Of a DNA stretch of 33,916 bases, positions 1-7,242 are shown in pieces. A program made the position numbers and the translations under genes. Position 1 is the first letter of the stretch; the number at the start of each line of letters is the position of its first letter. Where the stretch lies: assembly GCA_024645105.1 (NCBI GenBank), contig JAHEGM010000010.1:1-33916 (forward strand), in the 5' to 3' direction. The DNA is from Rhodoluna sp. Its GTDB lineage: Bacteria; Actinomycetota; Actinomycetes; Actinomycetales; Microbacteriaceae. A model generated the notes under the pieces. The model was not told the DNA's origin. It made no database searches and saw only the letters and a program-made list of their open reading frames with translations.

Positions 1-4
1 AAAC

Positions 5-1030
5 ATGAACGACAACAAATTTGTCGCGGCCATGAGTCGCGCGCTCGCACTCGCGGGTAACTCGCCTATCTTTGGTGAGAACCCCCAGGTAGGTGCGGTA
101 CTTATCAACGATGCCGGCGAGGTAATCGCCGAGGGTTGGCACAAGGGTGCCGGCACACCGCACGCTGAAATTGATGCGCTAAATAATCTGGCTGCCAAGA
201 ATTTGACCGCAACGGACTTGACCGCAGTTGTGACGCTTGAGCCTTGCAACCACACCGGCAAAACCGGCCCCTGCTCTCAGGCGCTGATTGCAGCCGGAGT
301 AAAAAAGGTTGTCTTTGGCACTTACGACCCGGGTAAGACTGAAGGTGGCGGCCGATTCACTCTTGAGGAAGCTGGCGTTGAGGTAGTAAGCGATGTGCTG
401 CGTGACGAGTGCGTGCAACTTATTGCTCCGTGGTTTACCAACAAGTTCAAAAAGCGCCCCTATGTAGTTATCAAGTGGGCGGCCAGTGTTGATGGCCGAA
501 CCGCAGCAGCCGATGGCACCAGCAAGTGGATCACCGGAGCCGAAGCTCGCGAAGACGTGCATGCACGTCGCAGCGCTTCTCAGGCAATTTTGGTTGGCAC
601 CAACACCGTTGCGCTTGATAACCCGGAACTTACCGCTCGAAAGCCAGATGGCTCACTTTACGAGAATCAGCCGCTCAGGGTAATTATTGGCGAGCGTGAG
701 ATTGAGCAGTCTTCACGAGTTTTCAACACCGATGCCGAAACCATTCAGTTCAAGACTCGCAACCTAACTGAGGTTTTGGAAAAGCTATTTGAGCGCGGCA
801 TTCGCCAGGTATTTGTTGAGGGCGGGGCTGAGCTTGAGTCATCGCTAATTAGCTTGGGTTATGCCGATGAATTTTTGATTTACGTTGCGCCAAAGTTAAT
901 TGGCGGACCGGCAACAGCAATTCGCGACATTGAGGTCGCCAGCATTGATCAGGCATTGGGCCTGGAATTTATTGAAGCCAAAAAGCTTGGCGCGGATATT
1001 TTGATTCGCGCTGTAACTAAGGAGAACTAA
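5..1030 (+). CDS. ribD: Bifunctional riboflavin deaminase/reductase RibD
   Basis: Cytoplasmic enzyme for the second and third steps of riboflavin synthesis: it deaminates the pyrimidine product of GTP cyclohydrolase II and then reduces its ribosyl side chain with NADPH. The N-terminal deaminase domain (about residues 1-145) has the zinc site HAE at 53-55 and PCNHTGKTGPC near 80-90, with Cys81 and Cys90 as expected ligands. The reductase domain follows from about 148 (KWAASVDGR, then KWITG). At 341 aa it has normal length. The start leaves a short leader before the conserved ENPQVGAVL block. Only four bases precede it, so any promoter, RBS or FMN riboswitch lies outside the window. Its TAA overlaps the ribE ATG (TAATG), suggesting translational coupling. 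Confidence 0.96.
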   Translation: MNDNKFVAAMSRALALAGNSPIFGENPQVGAVLINDAGEVIAEGWHKGAGTPHAEIDALNNLAAKNLTATDLTAVVTLEPCNHTGKTGPCSQALIAAGVKKVVFGTYDPGKTEGGGRFTLEEAGVEVVSDVLRDECVQLIAPWFTNKFKKRPYVVIKWAASVDGRTAAADGTSKWITGAEAREDVHARRSASQAILVGTNTVALDNPELTARKPDGSLYENQPLRVIIGEREIEQSSRVFNTDAETIQFKTRNLTEVLEKLFERGIRQVFVEGGAELESSLISLGYADEFLIYVAPKLIGGPATAIRDIEVASIDQALGLEFIEAKKLGADILIRAVTKEN

Positions 1031-1626
1031 TGTTCACTGGAATCGTAGAAGAACTAGGCAAGGTCAAAGCCATAGAGGTTTTGCCAGACGCAATTAGATT
1101 GACTATCGAGGGGCCGCTTGTGGTTTCTGATGTAAATCGCGGCGACTCAATCTCTGTTAGCGGCGCCTGCCTAACCGCAGTGGAACACGATGCAACTTCA
1201 TTCACGGCAGACGTGATGCAAGAAACCCTAAAGCTAACCAGCCTTGACGGCATCAAAGTTGGCGACCCGGTAAACCTTGAGCGTGCCATGACCGCGGCTA
1301 CCCGTTTCGGCGGCCACGTGGTGCTGGGTCACGTTGATGGCGTGGGCGAGGTAATCTCGCGCGAGCCAAGTGAGAACTGGGAATGGGTACGAATCTCGGT
1401 GCCAAAAGAGCTAATGAAGTACGTGGTTCTAAAAGGATCAATCACCCTTGACGGAATATCACTGACCGTAAATGAACTGGGTGATGACTGGGTAGGCCTA
1501 AGCCTGATTCCAGAGACCCTATCGCTTACCACTCTTGGTTCAAAGAAGCCGGGCAGCAAAGTGAACGTAGAAGTTGATGTAATGGCAAAACATATTGAGC
1601 GCCTAATTGAAGCGAGGAACAACTAA
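1030..1626 (+). CDS. ribE: Riboflavin synthase alpha chain
   Basis: Catalyses dismutation of two 6,7-dimethyl-8-ribityllumazine molecules to riboflavin, the last step of the pathway. The protein begins with the diagnostic MFTGIVEELG and consists of two tandem lumazine-binding repeats (about 1-96 and 97-190). The first contains VSGACLTA, and the second contains ITLDGISLTVNE. The length of 198 aa is typical. It overlaps ribD and ribBA by one base each (TAATG at both junctions), so it is very likely co-translated as part of the rib operon. Actinobacterial annotations name this gene ribE or ribC. Confidence 0.96.
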   Translation: MFTGIVEELGKVKAIEVLPDAIRLTIEGPLVVSDVNRGDSISVSGACLTAVEHDATSFTADVMQETLKLTSLDGIKVGDPVNLERAMTAATRFGGHVVLGHVDGVGEVISREPSENWEWVRISVPKELMKYVVLKGSITLDGISLTVNELGDDWVGLSLIPETLSLTTLGSKKPGSKVNVEVDVMAKHIERLIEARNN

Positions 1627-2858
1627 TGCAACTATCAAGCATCGAGGCGGCACTGGCCGCACTGCGCGAAGGAAAGCCGGTACTGGTTGCCGACGATGAG
1701 AATCGCGAGAACGAGGTTGACGCAGTTATGGCCGCTCAGTACGCGAGTGCCGAGTGGATTGGCTGGATGATCAGATACACCTCCGGTTACCTTTGTGCCC
1801 CAATGACAGAGCAGCGTGCCAATCACCTGAACCTAAACCTTATGGCAACAACCAACCAAGACCCGTTCAAGACTCAGTACACCATCTCTGTTGACGCTGC
1901 CGAGGGGGTGACCACCGGTATCTCAGCTGAGGACCGCGCCACCACCTTTAGAGTGTTGGCCGATAGCGATAGCACCCTTGATTCAATCATTCGCCCAGGT
2001 CACGTGATTCCGCTGCGTGCGCACCAAAACGGTGTGCTTGATCGCCGCGGCCACACCGAGGCAACCGTTGACTTGCTAAAGCTTGCCGGCCTAGCCCCGG
2101 TTGGTGTTATTGGTGAGATGACAAATGACGACGGCTCAATGACTCGCTTGGCAGATGCCTTCGCAATTGGTGAGAAATTTGGACTGCCGGTAATCACCAT
2201 TGATCAAATTGTTTCAATGCGACTTGACTCCGTTGAGTTTGCAGCAGAAACCGTTAACGACCGCATTCGCTTTGAAGCTGAGGCAAAACTTCCAACCACA
2301 CACGGTGACTTCAGAGTGCGTGGTTACTACGACGTACGCACCACCGCAGATCACGTGGCAATCATTGCCGGAAACCCAACCGGCGAAGATGTGCTGATTC
2401 GCATGCACTCGGAGTGCATCACCGGTGAGGCATTTGGTTCGCTGAAGTGTGAGTGTGGACCGCAGCTGGAGTTTGCGCTTGACCAGATTGCCAACGACCC
2501 AAAGGGTGGCATCGTTATTTACCTGCGCGGTCAAGAAGGTCGCGGCATTGGCCTGCTGAACAAACTAAAGGCTTATGCGCTGCAAGACAAGGGCTACGAC
2601 ACAGTAGATGCGAACCTTGCACTTGGCTTGCCAAGCGAGGCTCGCGAATACGGTGCGGCCGTTTCTATTTTGCGAGACCTGGGCGTTGAGAGCGTTCGCC
2701 TAATGACCAACAACCCTGCCAAGAGCTCGTTCCTAAATGAAGCCGGTATAAAGGTGAACTCTTATGTGCCCGTGATTGTTGGCGCAGCTCAGCAAAACGA
2801 ACAGTACCTAGAAACCAAGCGTGCCCGCATGGGTCACATGATTCCGGAGGGAAAGTAA
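1626..2858 (+). CDS. ribBA: Bifunctional 3,4-dihydroxy-2-butanone-4-phosphate synthase / GTP cyclohydrolase II
   Basis: Feeds both branches of riboflavin synthesis. The N-terminal RibB domain (about 1-205) makes the four-carbon unit from ribulose 5-phosphate; the C-terminal RibA domain (about 206-410) opens GTP. RibA has the zinc ligands Cys264, Cys275 and Cys277 in SECITGEAFGSLKCEC and the catalytic block RGQEGRGIG. RibB keeps TTGIS, RPGH and RRGHTEA. Its acidic loop reads DDENRENEVD instead of the usual DDEDRENEGD, and VIGE replaces the common V(I/L)CE; the Glu and His residues expected at the active site are still present. It starts in a TAATG overlap with ribE and its stop directly abuts the ribH ATG. 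Confidence 0.95.
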   Translation: MQLSSIEAALAALREGKPVLVADDENRENEVDAVMAAQYASAEWIGWMIRYTSGYLCAPMTEQRANHLNLNLMATTNQDPFKTQYTISVDAAEGVTTGISAEDRATTFRVLADSDSTLDSIIRPGHVIPLRAHQNGVLDRRGHTEATVDLLKLAGLAPVGVIGEMTNDDGSMTRLADAFAIGEKFGLPVITIDQIVSMRLDSVEFAAETVNDRIRFEAEAKLPTTHGDFRVRGYYDVRTTADHVAIIAGNPTGEDVLIRMHSECITGEAFGSLKCECGPQLEFALDQIANDPKGGIVIYLRGQEGRGIGLLNKLKAYALQDKGYDTVDANLALGLPSEAREYGAAVSILRDLGVESVRLMTNNPAKSSFLNEAGIKVNSYVPVIVGAAQQNEQYLETKRARMGHMIPEGK

Positions 2859-3314
2859 ATGAGCGGAGCGGGAGCACCAAAGATTGAGATTGACGCTGCA
2901 GGTTTGCAGGTGGCAATCGTGGTCACCAGTTGGCACACAGAAATAACCGATGCCCTGCTAGCCGGTGCCGAGCGCGCTTTGCAAAAGGCCGGCAACGACA
3001 CCTATGAAATCTGGCGAGTACCGGGCGCATTTGAACTGCCACTAGGAGCACAAAAGGCTATTGATGCTGGCGCCGAAGTGGTCATTGCGCTTGGCGTTGT
3101 GATTCAGGGCGAGACCCCGCACTTTGAATATGTCTGCGCCTCGGCAACTGATGGCCTTACCCGAGTGCAGCTTGATTCCGGTGTGCCGATTGGTTTTGGT
3201 TTGTTGACCGTAGATGATGCTCAGCAGGCGCTAGATCGCGCGGGCCTTGCAAACTCAAAAGAAGACAAGGGTGCCGAAGCCGTAGAGGCTGCAGTGCTGA
3301 TGGCTAGACTCTAA
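2859..3314 (+). CDS. ribH: 6,7-dimethyl-8-ribityllumazine synthase
   Basis: Condenses the RibBA four-carbon product with the RibD pyrimidine product to form lumazine, the riboflavin synthase substrate; the family forms pentamers or 60-mer capsids. Recognisable blocks are VTSWHTEI near 23-30, RVPGAFELP near 53-61, GVVIQGETPHFEYV with the catalytic His near position 89, and GFGLLTVDDAQQA. The 151 aa length is normal. The ATG follows the ribBA stop without a gap, and GGAGGGAAAG at the end of ribBA supplies a strong ribosome binding site. It is the last riboflavin enzyme in the operon. Confidence 0.96.
   Translation: MSGAGAPKIEIDAAGLQVAIVVTSWHTEITDALLAGAERALQKAGNDTYEIWRVPGAFELPLGAQKAIDAGAEVVIALGVVIQGETPHFEYVCASATDGLTRVQLDSGVPIGFGLLTVDDAQQALDRAGLANSKEDKGAEAVEAAVLMARL
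3305..3310 (+). promoter_or_regulatory. Candidate leaderless -10 (TAGACT, 6 nt before ATG)
   Basis: TAGACT lies inside the end of ribH, followed by exactly six bases and the ATG of the 126-aa membrane gene. No Shine-Dalgarno sequence is visible between them. A -10 hexamer at this distance puts transcription start at the A of the ATG. No good -35 is seen. Inferred from the pattern only. Confidence 0.4.
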
Positions 3315-3316
3315 AT

Positions 3317-3697
3317 ATGATTACAACTGCAACCCTCTTAAAGGACACAATGCTGGTTCTGCACTTTATTGGACTAGCTTCACTACTCGGCGGATTTCTA
3401 GTTCAGATTAAAGCCCTTAAGCCTGGCACCGCAAAAATCATTCCTGCAATGATTCACGGCGCTTGGACCATGTTGATTACAGGCCTGCTGCTAGTTGGCC
3501 TGCGCGAGTGGATGTCAGCACTTGATGCAAATGCTGCAGAACTCGACAACATCAAGATAGCCGTTAAGTCAATCGTGGTCACACTGATTGTGGTCTTCGT
3601 TATGTTGAACCGCAAGAAGCAAACCGTGAAATCAAGCACCCTTGCTCTTATTGGTGGACTGACCCTACTAAACGTAATTTTGGCAGTCTTCTGGTAG
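3317..3697 (+). CDS. Small integral membrane protein, function unknown
   Basis: A 126-aa protein I do not recognise as a named family. It has about four hydrophobic helices (roughly residues 10-30, 42-62, 80-98 and 106-125) with the basic segment NRKKQTVKSS between the third and fourth. Histidines occur early in the first two helices (VLHFIGLAS and MIHGAWTM), which could be ligands, but that is speculation. It begins two bases after the ribH stop and may be read with the rib operon. No SD is visible, and TAGACT sits six bases before the ATG, so a leaderless transcript of its own is also possible. Membrane genes after ribH are common in Actinobacteria, but no riboflavin role can be shown here. 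Confidence 0.82.
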   Translation: MITTATLLKDTMLVLHFIGLASLLGGFLVQIKALKPGTAKIIPAMIHGAWTMLITGLLLVGLREWMSALDANAAELDNIKIAVKSIVVTLIVVFVMLNRKKQTVKSSTLALIGGLTLLNVILAVFW

Positions 3698-3701
3698 AGA
3701 T

Positions 3702-4547
3702 CTAACGCATAAATAAAGCTGTGAGTCGCCGGGTTGTGAAAATCAACCCGGCGATTGTCATTAACAAGAAGTATGCGATGTGCACAAACAGCGCGCCATC
3801 AATGATGCCGAGCATCAGCCCGCGAATCATCTCTACACCCTGCCAAAGCGGCAAAGCCATAACCACGTATTGAATTGGTTCCGGGTAGAGACTGATCGGA
3901 AAGAACGTTCCCGAGAACATAAACATTGGCAACAAAAAGAAGTTCACCCAATTCATTTGCTGAAGGCTCTTGAGGTATGAGGTCACTGCCATACCAACCG
4001 AGGCAAAACCAAAGGCAATCAGTGTTGCGGCAGGTATTGCCAGCAAGCCATACCAACTGGTGACCACACCCATTGGGGTGACCACGGCCATGAACCCAAT
4101 CGCATAAATCGCGCCTCGAAGCAGCGCCCAACCAATCTCGCCCATGGCAACATCTAGCGAGCCAAGCGAGGTGTGCAGCATGGTCTGGTAGAGCTTGGCA
4201 AAGTGCATTTTGAAATACACGTTCCAGGTTGAATCGTAAATAGCGCCGTTCATAGCCGAGGTGGCCAGCAGCGCCGGGGCAATGTAGGCGGTGTAGCTAA
4301 CCGGGTTACCAGCACCGTCTGTCATGTTGCCAATGATCTGGCCAACACCCAAACCAAAAGCCAGCAAATAAAAAACCGGCTCCACGAAACCCGAAACCAC
4401 TCCAAGCCATGTTGAAGACTTGAGGGCAAAAAAGCTTCGCTCGATTACTCGCTGCGGCCTACCGGCATAAATTGCCTGGCCGAGGCGGCCTCGACGTTTC
4501 TCGGCGATGGTTACCGCACTTGATACCGCTGCGTTTACCAAACTCAC
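3702..4547 (-). CDS. ABC-2 type transporter permease (second permease)
   Basis: A 281-aa membrane protein of the ABC-2/NodJ-type permease family. After a basic N-terminal segment (KRRGRLGQ) there are about six hydrophobic helices, and the family-typical block MFMFSGTFFPISLYP lies near residues 210-225. It is a paralogue of the permease just upstream, which has FLFSGTFYPLDQMP at the corresponding place, so the two probably form a heterodimeric channel with the ATPase encoded first in the operon. The start overlaps the upstream permease stop by four bases (ATGA). The substrate cannot be read from sequence; relatives export polyketides, antibiotics, glycolipids or polysaccharide. The 3' end holds the hairpin that probably terminates the rib operon. 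Confidence 0.88.
   Translation of the reverse strand: MSLVNAAVSSAVTIAEKRRGRLGQAIYAGRPQRVIERSFFALKSSTWLGVVSGFVEPVFYLLAFGLGVGQIIGNMTDGAGNPVSYTAYIAPALLATSAMNGAIYDSTWNVYFKMHFAKLYQTMLHTSLGSLDVAMGEIGWALLRGAIYAIGFMAVVTPMGVVTSWYGLLAIPAATLIAFGFASVGMAVTSYLKSLQQMNWVNFFLLPMFMFSGTFFPISLYPEPIQYVVMALPLWQGVEMIRGLMLGIIDGALFVHIAYFLLMTIAGLIFTTRRLTALFMR
3726..3754 (+). terminator. Hairpin terminating the rib operon, embedded in convergent ABC permease gene
   Basis: An 11-bp perfect stem TCGCCGGGTTG / CAACCCGGCGA with a 7-nt loop begins 28 bases after the stop of the membrane gene and is followed by TTGTCATT. It lies wholly inside the 3' coding end of the convergent permease gene. It could end plus-strand transcription; on the minus strand it precedes the stop codon, so it is not a normal terminator there. 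The T-tract is weak. Confidence 0.5.
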
Positions 4548-5377
4548 TTTTGCAACCGGCTTTCAAACTTTGGGTAGGCAAACAACATTCCAATCACAAA
4601 GACGGTTGCTAAGAATATTGCGTGCATGGCCAGTTGCCAAAGTTCAAGCGGCATGCCGTAGCTCAGGAACCTGCCCAGTTGAGTGCTGTGCCACATCGGC
4701 GAGATCCAGCCAATCCACTGCAAATAAATTGGCATCTGATCTAGCGGGTAGAAGGTTCCTGAAAAAAGAAACATTGGCGCAATCACGAAACGACCAATGA
4801 TTGCAAACAAGGTTGTGTCATTTTCAATTCGCACGGTCACAGCAAGCATGGCTGCACCAAAGGCAAGGGCTGCAAATATCGATGTTAAAAATAAAGGCAA
4901 GGCACTGCTTAGCGGAATTGCACCAAAGACAAGCAGAACTGCTTCATATAAGATCACGGTAAAGATTCCGCGGATGGTGGCGGTGGTCATGATGCCGTTG
5001 GCAATTTGCCTTGCGGTGATTGGGGTGTTGTTCATGGCAAAAAACATTTTGTCCCAGACAAAGCCCTGCATGGTAGGAAACGTGACCTCATCTTGCAGGG
5101 CGTTGATGGCCGCAGTTGCAAGCAGTGCCGGCGCCACAAACTCAATGTAGCTAACACCATCTATCCCCTGGCCGCCGGTGTTTGCGTCAACCAGCGCACC
5201 AATGCCCAAACCAATAGAGACCAAATAAATAATTGGATTGCCAAGGCCAAATGAAATCATCGAGCCCATCCACTTGCTCATTGAGAACAACCGATACTCG
5301 GCAACCGCCCAGGCTCCTCGGCGCATTGCCCGCACGGAATCTACCGCTTTGCCGGGTTTGAACTTGAGATCAGTCAT
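4544..5377 (-). CDS. ABC-2 type transporter permease (first permease)
   Basis: A 277-aa permease with about six transmembrane segments, a cytosolic N-terminus (GKAVDSVRAMRRGAW) and the ABC-2 family signature FLFSGTFYPLDQMP near residue 205. It is the partner of the downstream permease, with which it shares layout and the SGTF(F/Y)P motif. Its ATG overlaps the stop of the ATPase gene by one base (TAATG) and its stop overlaps the next start by four, a tightly coupled three-gene operon. The layout resembles DrrA-DrrB-DrrC or NodI-NodJ type exporters. Substrate unknown. Confidence 0.88.
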   Translation of the reverse strand: MTDLKFKPGKAVDSVRAMRRGAWAVAEYRLFSMSKWMGSMISFGLGNPIIYLVSIGLGIGALVDANTGGQGIDGVSYIEFVAPALLATAAINALQDEVTFPTMQGFVWDKMFFAMNNTPITARQIANGIMTTATIRGIFTVILYEAVLLVFGAIPLSSALPLFLTSIFAALAFGAAMLAVTVRIENDTTLFAIIGRFVIAPMFLFSGTFYPLDQMPIYLQWIGWISPMWHSTQLGRFLSYGMPLELWQLAMHAIFLATVFVIGMLFAYPKFESRLQK

Positions 5378-6303
5378 TAGTCAACGAGGGTTCTGCCGGT
5401 TAGACGCAGGAACACATCTTCAAGAGAGCTTCGGCGAACCAAAGAAGTTACCGGGTTCATGCCCTGAGCCGAGATCTTCTCAAGGGTTTGTTCACCGTGC
5501 GAGGTGTAAACCAAAATACGATCCGGCAGCACCTCAATGCGGTCGGCAAGTTTCTTAAGCTGATCGGCAAACTGAGCATTTTTATCGGTGCCGAATCTAA
5601 CTTCAACCACCTCTTTGCTGGAGTACTTTTTGATGAGCTCTGCCGGAGAACCCTCGGCCATGATCTTGCCCTTGTCCATCACAATCAAGCGATCACAAAG
5701 CTGTTCGGCTTCATCCATGTAGTGCGTGGTGATGACCAAGGTCACGCCCTGTTCCTTTAGGCGAAACAGGCGATCCCAGAGTATGTGCCTGGCCTGCGGA
5801 TCAAGCCCGGTGGTTGGTTCGTCAAGCAGCAGCATCTCTGGCTCGTTTACCAAACCGCGGGCAATCGCTAATCGGCGCTGCATACCACCAGAGAGTTCTT
5901 CAACCTTGTCGTTGCGCTTTTCTTCTAGCTGCGCAAAAGCCAGCAACTCCTCAACCTTGGGCTTCAAGAACTTGCGGCTGAGGCCAAAGAAGCGGCCGTA
6001 GGTATAAAGGTTCTCCCAGGTCTTGAGCTCGCGATCCAGCATGTCTTTTTGCGGCACCACGCCAAGGTGGGCGCGAATCTCCGGGCCGAATTTATCGGGG
6101 TCTTTGCCAAGAATGGTCAGCTCGCCAGATGAGCGCTTAGAAACCGATGAAATCATCTTCATGGTGGTTGATTTGCCCGCGCCGTTGGGGCCAAGCAGGC
6201 CAAATGACTCCCCCTGCTTCACGGTGAAGTTGATGCCGTCTACCGCAACGAAATCTCCGTAAACCTTCTTTAGGTCCTTGGCAATAATCATGTCTGAAGT
6301 CAT
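5377..6303 (-). CDS. ABC-2 exporter ATP-binding protein (DrrA/NodI-like)
   Basis: The cytoplasmic ATPase powering the two downstream permeases. Visible motifs in order: Walker A GPNGAGKST near residue 40, Q-loop VVPQKD, signature LSGGM, Walker B LLLDEPTTGLDP and H-loop TTHYMDEAE. The roughly 80-residue C-terminal extension is typical of the DrrA/NodI group. I chose the ATG at 6303 (MTSDMIIAK, 308 aa) rather than the track start at 6321, because GGAAG sits just upstream and the family begins close to this point. It is divergent from the methyltransferase gene; the 57-bp gap must hold both promoters. Its own -10 is unresolved (TAGTGT at 6318-6323 or TAACCT at 6350-6355). Confidence 0.93.
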   Translation of the reverse strand: MTSDMIIAKDLKKVYGDFVAVDGINFTVKQGESFGLLGPNGAGKSTTMKMISSVSKRSSGELTILGKDPDKFGPEIRAHLGVVPQKDMLDRELKTWENLYTYGRFFGLSRKFLKPKVEELLAFAQLEEKRNDKVEELSGGMQRRLAIARGLVNEPEMLLLDEPTTGLDPQARHILWDRLFRLKEQGVTLVITTHYMDEAEQLCDRLIVMDKGKIMAEGSPAELIKKYSSKEVVEVRFGTDKNAQFADQLKKLADRIEVLPDRILVYTSHGEQTLEKISAQGMNPVTSLVRRSSLEDVFLRLTGRTLVD

Positions 6304-6348
6304 AGTTCTTCCATTCAACACTAGGTTTTGAGCTATCTAGGACCTTGC

Positions 6349-6354
6349 TAGGTT
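6349..6354 (+). promoter_or_regulatory. Candidate leaderless -10 (TAGGTT, 6 nt before ATG)
   Basis: TAGGTT, six bases, then the ATG of the methyltransferase gene. A possible -35, TTTGAG/TTGAGC, lies 15-16 bp upstream, and there is no Shine-Dalgarno. The surrounding 57-bp divergent gap also has three CTAGG copies (6321, 6337 and 6348), which could be repeated operator half-sites or chance. Confidence 0.45.
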
Positions 6355-6360
6355 AGATAT

Positions 6361-7236
6361 ATGCCTAAGACCAAAGCCCCTTCAACGGGTGCGCCAAAGA
6401 AACTTGGCAACACCAGGGTCACCGGCAAAGAGCAGTACTACACCCCCGCAGATTTGGCCGAGCGCCTGCTTGGCGAGGTGTTGCAATTGGTCCCGGATTT
6501 AAGCTCAAGAACGGTTCTTGAACCGGCTGGAGGCACCGGCTCATTTATTAATGCGGCCAAAAAGATTGGCGTGAATGACTTTTTGTCTTTTGACATAGAA
6601 CCAAAGCACCACAAGGTGGCCAAAGGAAACTTCTTAGAGGCAAAAATTGCTGCGAAGAATGCGGTGACTATTTCTAATCCGCCATTTGGCAGAAACAATT
6701 CGCTCTCAATTCCTTTTTTCAATAAGGCAGCCAATCACAGCGAATTCATTTGCTTTATTGTGCCAAGGTCTTGGCGCAAGTGGTCTGTAATTAATCGTCT
6801 AGATCAAAGATTTCACCTAGTTGCCGATCACGACATCAACATTGACTACGAAGACGACCTTGGCGTGAAGCTATCAAAGCGCAGTTCGTTGGCAACCTGC
6901 TTTCAAATCTGGCAGCGAAAAGAATTACCCCGGCCCAAATACCTAGTTTCAGATCAGGGCCTGATTGAAAAAACAGATTCGACAAATGCAGATGTAGCGC
7001 TAACCATATTTGGCTTTGGTTGCGGCAAGGTATTGACCGAATTTGATCGCAAACCAAACTCCACTCGAATGTTTTTGAAGTTGCACCACCCAAAGGCCCT
7101 AGCCGCATTGCAAACGGTTGATTTTTCAAGGTTTTATAAGAACACCGCTTATACCGAGGCGCTTTCGTTTCAGGAGATCAACTACCTGTTAAACGAGGCC
7201 ATTCTTGGGAATCCCCACCTAGTAGAAAAGGTTTAG
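6361..7236 (+). CDS. Orphan SAM-dependent methyltransferase, NPPF(G) N6-adenine type
   Basis: A 291-aa protein with the fold signatures of amino-methyltransferases: an N-terminal EQYYTPADLAERL block like that of HsdM-type adenine methylases, SAM-binding motif I VLEPAGGTGSF at about 52-62, an acidic end of strand 2 (SFDIEP), and catalytic motif IV SNPPFG at 105-110. After PRSWRK near 135 the C-terminal half is unrecognised and could hold a target-recognition region. DNA N6-adenine methylation is the first guess; RNA or protein glutamine methylation is possible because those families share NPPF/Y. No endonuclease or specificity subunit is nearby, so it appears to be an orphan. It lies six bases before an ABC exporter gene and is divergent from another exporter. 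The start is supported by the leaderless -10. Confidence 0.85.
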   Translation: MPKTKAPSTGAPKKLGNTRVTGKEQYYTPADLAERLLGEVLQLVPDLSSRTVLEPAGGTGSFINAAKKIGVNDFLSFDIEPKHHKVAKGNFLEAKIAAKNAVTISNPPFGRNNSLSIPFFNKAANHSEFICFIVPRSWRKWSVINRLDQRFHLVADHDINIDYEDDLGVKLSKRSSLATCFQIWQRKELPRPKYLVSDQGLIEKTDSTNADVALTIFGFGCGKVLTEFDRKPNSTRMFLKLHHPKALAALQTVDFSRFYKNTAYTEALSFQEINYLLNEAILGNPHLVEKV

Positions 7237-7242
7237 AACAAG

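Noticed and set aside
1-4. Possible FMN riboswitch for the rib operon
   Set aside because: Only four bases precede ribD, so none can be seen here.
3702-6303. ABC-2 exporter as an antibiotic resistance or production system
   Set aside because: Similarity to DrrABC/NodIJ is at family level only and no biosynthetic genes are nearby, so the substrate is left open.
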